NCBI GenBank assembly: GCA_032690845.1
Contig: CM064430.1
Span: 2,156,949-2,220,948, forward strand
Source: Eleusine coracana subsp. coracana
Lineage: Eukaryota > Streptophyta > Magnoliopsida > Poales > Poaceae
Direction: 5' to 3'
DNA: 64,000 nt
In this document: positions 59,765 through 64,000 of the stretch, piece by piece
Position numbering within the stretch: position 1 is the stretch's first letter
Layout of the letters: every line of letters begins with the position of its first letter
The notes under the pieces: model-generated
Databases searched by the model: none
Told to the model about the DNA's origin: nothing
The model's input: the letters and a program-made list of their open reading frames with translations, nothing else
Made by a program: the position numbers and the translations under genes

Positions 59765-60989
59765 CTTGGCGGCAACGGGGGAGAGCGCGGTGACTTTTGT
59801 CCAATATATTATTGGGAAAACTGGTGAAAACTCAAATGCAAGATGGAAAGGGTGGTCGAAACACTTGTGGTGTCATTGTGTGTGTCAATGGTGGCAGCTA
59901 GATCGAAGCTAAAATATTTATTCAAGAGGATAAATAATTTGATGGAACGGTGGGATGGGATTGATTTGGATTGGATAAATTCTACGGGAATGCTTCTTTT
60001 CAAAAGCACCCGTTCGGTCGACGGATTGTGGTGCGGTATAGAATTATTTTTGTTTTTTAATTATTTATATATAAGATTATATGTATTAATTAGTATCATA
60101 TATATAGACTATAGAAAAGTTATACTTTTGTATTCATTGAATCTAGATCTAAGAACCAAAAACGTTGATTGAAAGGAATCCTAATTTTTAGTCGGTTAAA
60201 AATTAGACGCTCCCTAAATTCTGATTGATTTACCGATAGAGCTAAGACTTGTCCATGAAGTAGCACCTGTAAAAGCGACAGAGGTCCTTTAGTCTTCTGG
60301 GCGGTTTTACTTCGTCTGGCCGAACATATGTGTCCACGCATGATGCATGGCGTGTAAGCTAGTGTCGAGAAGGTTTTATTTGTAAATTGGTTTTGGCGGA
60401 AACTTTTCCTCCTTCATCAGTTGCCATTGTTTGTCCGTTACTCGTGCACCAATAGGAAATGGAGGACGGCGGCCGTGTGACGCATGATGGTGGTACAACT
60501 GCACAAACACAGGCGCGTGATGTTTGCCTTGCTTATGCACGTGTGGTTGATCTGGCATTGATTTAGTTAACCGTCCTTGGGTACGTGTTGCCAAGTTAAT
60601 TGTAACAGCGTTTTCTTCCCTTCTTCAAAACGTCTTCTTTTTAGAATGGAGAAAAAAAAAACAACTTTTTTTTTTGCGACAGACAAACAAACAACGTGTA
60701 ATAACCGGATGGAGTTACATATGTATGGTTATTATATTAAGACTGATGAGTTAGTAACCAACTAATTAAGCAAACATTCGTGCACGAATCGTCGCAAAAG
60801 TCAGCACAATGCATACGTGTAATTAGATGGAAGGCACACCTGATTAACTAAAGTGTTTAGGTAAGTCCAATCAATGAAGAATAAGATTATATATTGCCTG
60901 CAGCTGCAGCATAATCTACATTACGTCCGTTCGTTGAGGTTTTTTTTTGCATCGAGTGATTATAAGTCTCGTGACGGAAGTGTCTGCTT

Positions 60990-61127
60990 ACTCGATCAGC
61001 GCAAGCAGACAACACTGTATAGTTGACCAGATAAATGATCTAGGAAATGCTTAAACACGAGAACATGAAAACTTATAACAAATCACTTCATTTTATTGCC
61101 GTGTGTATTCACGCATCCATGTTCAGC
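60990..61127 (-). repeat. PR-1D 3' flank, partner of the orphan block at 57942
   Basis: About 138 bp downstream of PR-1D, related in inverted orientation to 57942-58080. Weaker similarity to the PR-1A 3' flank (ACATGGATG...AAGTGATTTG) links it to that gene too. Confidence 0.8.
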
Positions 61128-61285
61128 ATATCTATAGCTGACAGTTTATTCGATCGGTGCAGTATATAATAATGTAATTAACCAAGGCGTAACATGCATG
61201 ATGCACGCCATATATATGTTCTACGTACCAACTATCAAGTATAACTGGAACACGGTCTGCAACTCTCTCATCAACCATCATGGAT

Positions 61286-61768
61286 CTAGTAAGGCCGTTG
61301 TCCGATGAAGTTGCCCGGTGGGTTGTAGCTGCAGATGATGAAGGTGCCGCCGTTGTTGCAGATGACGCGGGCACATCCGATGGATTTGGTGTTGCGCCAC
61401 ACCACCTGTGTGTAGTGCCCGCACACCTTCCCCTGCGCACAGGAGTTGCTGCCATGGTTGTAGTACTGCTTCTCGTCCACCCAGGATTTCACAGCGTCCC
61501 TCGCCGTCCAGCTACTGCCGCCGCCGCCGAAGAGGTTCTCACCGTAGGGCCTCCCGTTGGGGGAGTGTATCAGCGCGCAGTCGCCGCGGCGGCTGTTGGC
61601 GTAGTTCTGTGCCCAAGCCGCCACCGTGTTGTCCCATGTCACCGGGCCGACGCCGACGGCGGCGCGTGCCGCGTTGTGCAGGTCCAGGTATTCCTGCTGC
61701 GAGTTCTGCGCCGTGACGACCGTGGCGGCCGCCATGGCAAACGCCAGAGCTACCAATGCCAACTTCAT
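61286..61768 (-). CDS. PR1: PR-1 protein D (secreted CAP-superfamily defence protein)
   Basis: Intronless, - strand, 160 aa, starting at the ATG at 61766-61768. The signal peptide MKLALVALAFAMAAATVV ends near TA/QNSQQEY. CAP motifs: HNAARAAVGV, HSPNGRPYGENLF (two extra residues and an Arg in the loop), WVDEKQYYNH, SNSCAQGKVCGHYTQVVWRN, GCARVICNN, C-terminus CSYN-PPGNFIGQRPY. The QRPY ending resembles the ARPY ending of the tomato CAPE peptide more than the QSPY of its neighbours. It is closest to PR-1A. TATAAATA is at 61870-61877 and a W-box core at 61977-61981. Confidence 0.95.
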   Translation of the reverse strand: MKLALVALAFAMAAATVVTAQNSQQEYLDLHNAARAAVGVGPVTWDNTVAAWAQNYANSRRGDCALIHSPNGRPYGENLFGGGGSSWTARDAVKSWVDEKQYYNHGSNSCAQGKVCGHYTQVVWRNTKSIGCARVICNNGGTFIICSYNPPGNFIGQRPY

Positions 61769-61869
61769 ATTGCCCTTCAACTAATGAAGTTTCAGTGATT
61801 TGTGGAGTCGTGTAAGATGGTAAACTAGGGTGTGTTGGTCGATGCAAGAGTTTGTGGCGACGGTGGGGG

Positions 61870-61877
61870 TATTTATA
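61870..61877 (-). promoter_or_regulatory. TATA box of PR-1D
   Basis: TATAAATA on the - strand, about 102 bp upstream of the start codon, with the TTGAC core 100 bp further upstream. Confidence 0.8.
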
Positions 61878-62254
61878 GATCGATTCATACCACTGGTTCA
61901 TGCAAAAAAAAAAAAGTGGTAGACCTGGTAAATGAAATGCTGATGTGACTTGTATTAGTCGCACTTGGTCAGTCCAGTCAATGGTGGGTCTAGAAGCTAT
62001 TTCCCCGCAGAAGAGGGAAATTTTTTTATAGAATCTGTCATGAAGATGAAGCTTTGCATTTTGGAAGCTTACGTTTGCAATGTATATGGCGTATATACCT
62101 GACCCACACAAGATAAGATACGGTTCATGGAGATTTTTATATGTGGGTCCATTTCGACGGCATTTCCATGGATAAGCCTCTTCAAAATTTGAAACATTAT
62201 TTGGTCTAAGGAGTATCGTAGAACCTAAGAGCGACTTAAATATAGAGAGAAAAC

Positions 62255-62260
<6 letters not shown>

Positions 62261-62315
<55 letters not shown>

Positions 62316-62684
62316 ATTCCATTCTACTCCCGCCCAAGTGTAGTTACTCCCACGTTCAAAAAACCATCTTGGGTATGTGTTCATACCCATTTATCATTTT
62401 GAGTATATACACATACTAAAAACATGATTTTTGAGAGTGATAACCATAATTTTTTTTGAAGGGTCTTTAAGTTATAAAAAAATGAACATATATCACATTT
62501 ACTACTATATAAAAGTAAATATGTCTTCATACTTCATGTATCACAACAAAAAAAATTGAGTATGTCCACATACCCTCTAGTATAAGTACATACTATATTT
62601 AGAAACGTCAAGTATATCATGATACTCTCTAGATTGTGAGATATACATGTGGGAGTAGCTACTCCTGGGAGTAGAAAAAATGCC
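62261..62684. mobile_element. TA-targeting MITE inserted at a (TA)n microsatellite
   Basis: A (TA)n run (62261-62310) is followed by an element starting GGGTAATTCCATTCTACTCC and ending, read in reverse, GGCATTTTTTCTACTCCC, then TATATA again. Both ends share TCTACTCCC and GTAGYTACTCCCAC, so it has terminal inverted repeats. A second, truncated copy is at 58523. Preference for TA microsatellites recalls the rice Micron elements, although those are described as lacking inverted repeats. It is non-coding. Confidence 0.78.
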
Positions 62685-64000
62685 TATATACACTTTATAT
62701 GGAGCGCAGCGCGCTGAATAATATTCAGAGCGCTGGTCGGTTGGTGCAACCCAACCAACTCAGCCCGCGATAGTATATTTTATTCCGCGGTAGTATATCT
62801 CGCTCTGAAGTAGTATATCAGCACAATATATATTCGAGTAATACTGTGTCTTTCTCTTTCTCCATCCTCATTTTGAATCTCGTCTTCTCTCTCCTCTTCC
62901 TCCTCTCCTCTCCTCTCCTCTCGTCTGCTTGAGCTCTAACCCGTGTCGTCCGCTCGAGCTCCAGGATCTCTATAGGCAGTAGCAGATCTGGGTAGAGGAG
63001 CACATCAGGAAAGCTTGGGGTGCTCATCCTCGGCACTGTTTCTTGATGGGAATGATGGCGTCGCCATATTGAAGGCGCTGCTACATGCAGATGAGGTCGG
63101 TATATTCATGGTGGCCGGTCAGACACAGACTGATGTGCGTCACTACTTGAAGACCACTGCTGTGTTTCCAATGAACTCCGTCCACATCACCATGCACAGG
63201 TGACGGTTCTCATCTTTTCCTCTAGCTGGCCGTCCACAACACCTTGCACAGGCTCCATCCACATGCGCAAGGTCCAGATCTGTGTGCACAAGCTCTATTA
63301 CGAATTTCTTATTTATCCTATTTTCGGAGGTATTTTTGGGTGAATTTTTAATCTCTATTTTGACAGCGTTTGGGCTTAGATTTTCTTAGGGATTCAGGTG
63401 CTAGGACATATGAGAACATTTGTGTGCCATGGAATGAATCAATTTTCTCAATAACACAGTTTAATTTCAGGTTTCTTATCTTTTACTCATTCTTTAGAGT
63501 TATGCGATTATTCTAAAATTGGTGTTAAATACTCAATCTTTCTTAGGGATTTTGGTTAGAATGGATTCCTTATGATGGAGTGAGCATGCTGTTAAAATTA
63601 TGTGATTTTTAGAGCTATTCTGATGGGTCTTATGACCCATCATTGAAGGAGGAACTACCATATCGTGCTTTATATTCTTGATAGAGCAAGCAGCCTTGAT
63701 AGTATATTACTTTGATGATAGTATATAATTGTTGATAGTATATTACTTTCTATAGTATATATACTATTTTCTAGTACATATACAATTTCCAGATGCGTGA
63801 ACAAGGAAGGAAGCAAGCACAAAGTATATATACTTTCTGTAGTATATATATACTATTGAACTTGTAGTAGAATAATATTTTTTTCAATGCAATAGTACAT
63901 CTCTGCTGATGTTGTTGTATTTTATAAATATTCTATTTTATAGTAACCTTAAATAGTATATATACTACCTCTTGTAATCTATTTTCTTATATTTTATGAT
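62685..64000. other. right-end region with dispersed TAGTATAT motifs
   Basis: No supported gene. GTAGTATAT or GATAGTATAT occurs three times near 62770-62820 and six or more times from 63698 to the end, partly at 17-19-bp spacing. Between the clusters, 63015-63203 is open and protein-like in part (LLHADEVGIFMVAG...), then a stop; it could be a captured gene fragment. A CTCTC-rich stretch is at 62880-62925. Confidence 0.45.

Larger units (their letters stand above)
59638..61285. other. PR-1C promoter and PR-1D 3' flank
   Basis: 1.65 kb. The PR-1C TATA box is at 59757-59764. Its upstream region lacks the TTGAC-TGACC pair of the other three genes (a reversed TGAC core is near 59790). The PR-1D 3' flank, matching 57942-58080 in reverse, is at 60990-61127. 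No gene is seen. Confidence 0.6.

Noticed and set aside
61539..62390. A 283-aa - strand frame containing a long Tyr-Ile repeat
   Set aside because: It reads through the TA microsatellite and MITE into an alternative frame of PR-1D; it is not a gene.
63015..63203. A 62-aa open frame near the right end
   Set aside because: Partly protein-like, but it is short, has no identified homology from memory and no splice context; mentioned only as a possible captured fragment.
1..64000. CRISPR arrays, prokaryotic operons, viral or toxin genes
   Set aside because: Nothing of the kind was seen; the repeats are eukaryotic microsatellites, MITEs and a segmental duplication.

Overview
The window is plant nuclear DNA, almost certainly from a panicoid grass (sorghum, maize or sugarcane type). 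The reasons are the very GC-rich first exons, the many-intron genes, the grass-type MITEs (Stowaway, hAT-like, Mutator-like), a tRNA-derived SINE, and a gene order that matches, as I remember it, the short arm of rice chromosome 7: CRL5 (PLETHORA/AINTEGUMENTA-type AP2 factor), CSLC10 (xyloglucan glucan synthase), then a cluster of PR-1 genes.

Layout. Bases 1-3109 are unique left flank with one probable terminal exon of an unknown gene. Bases 3110-19282 and 19317-35489 are two direct copies of one ~16.17 kb segment. In everything I compared they differ only in microsatellite and homopolymer length. Each copy carries ~8 kb of upstream sequence, a complete nine-exon PLT/CRL5-like gene on the + strand (665 aa, with the 9-nt micro-exon typical of the family) and, converging on it, a CSLC gene on the - strand. 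The junction (about 19278-19317) cuts CSLC copy 1 inside exon 1, removing its start codon and promoter, and contains two short pieces copied from sequence 55-175 bp into the segment. CSLC copy 2 keeps its start, but exon 1 in both copies is one base out of frame.

Bases 35490-44202 hold the CSLC 5' flank, repeats, and a seven-exon - strand gene for a small membrane-anchored J-domain (DnaJ) protein whose last intron contains a Mutator-like MITE. Bases 44203-48290 are a transposon-rich spacer with three further MITEs. Bases 48292-61768 hold four secreted PR-1 (CAP superfamily) genes: A and B on the + strand, C and D on the - strand. A resembles D and B resembles C, so the array is mirror-symmetric. 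The 8 kb between B and C hold a Stowaway, a SINE, palindromes, and an orphan PR-1 3' flank. The right end (61769-64000) holds a TA-targeting MITE and TAGTATAT-rich repeats.

What it means together: the duplication doubles a putative root/shoot stem-cell transcription factor with its long upstream region, while its neighbour CSLC gained only a headless copy. The defence-gene array beside it is shaped by its own inverted duplication and by transposon insertions in promoters and introns. No prokaryotic, viral, CRISPR or toxin system is visible.
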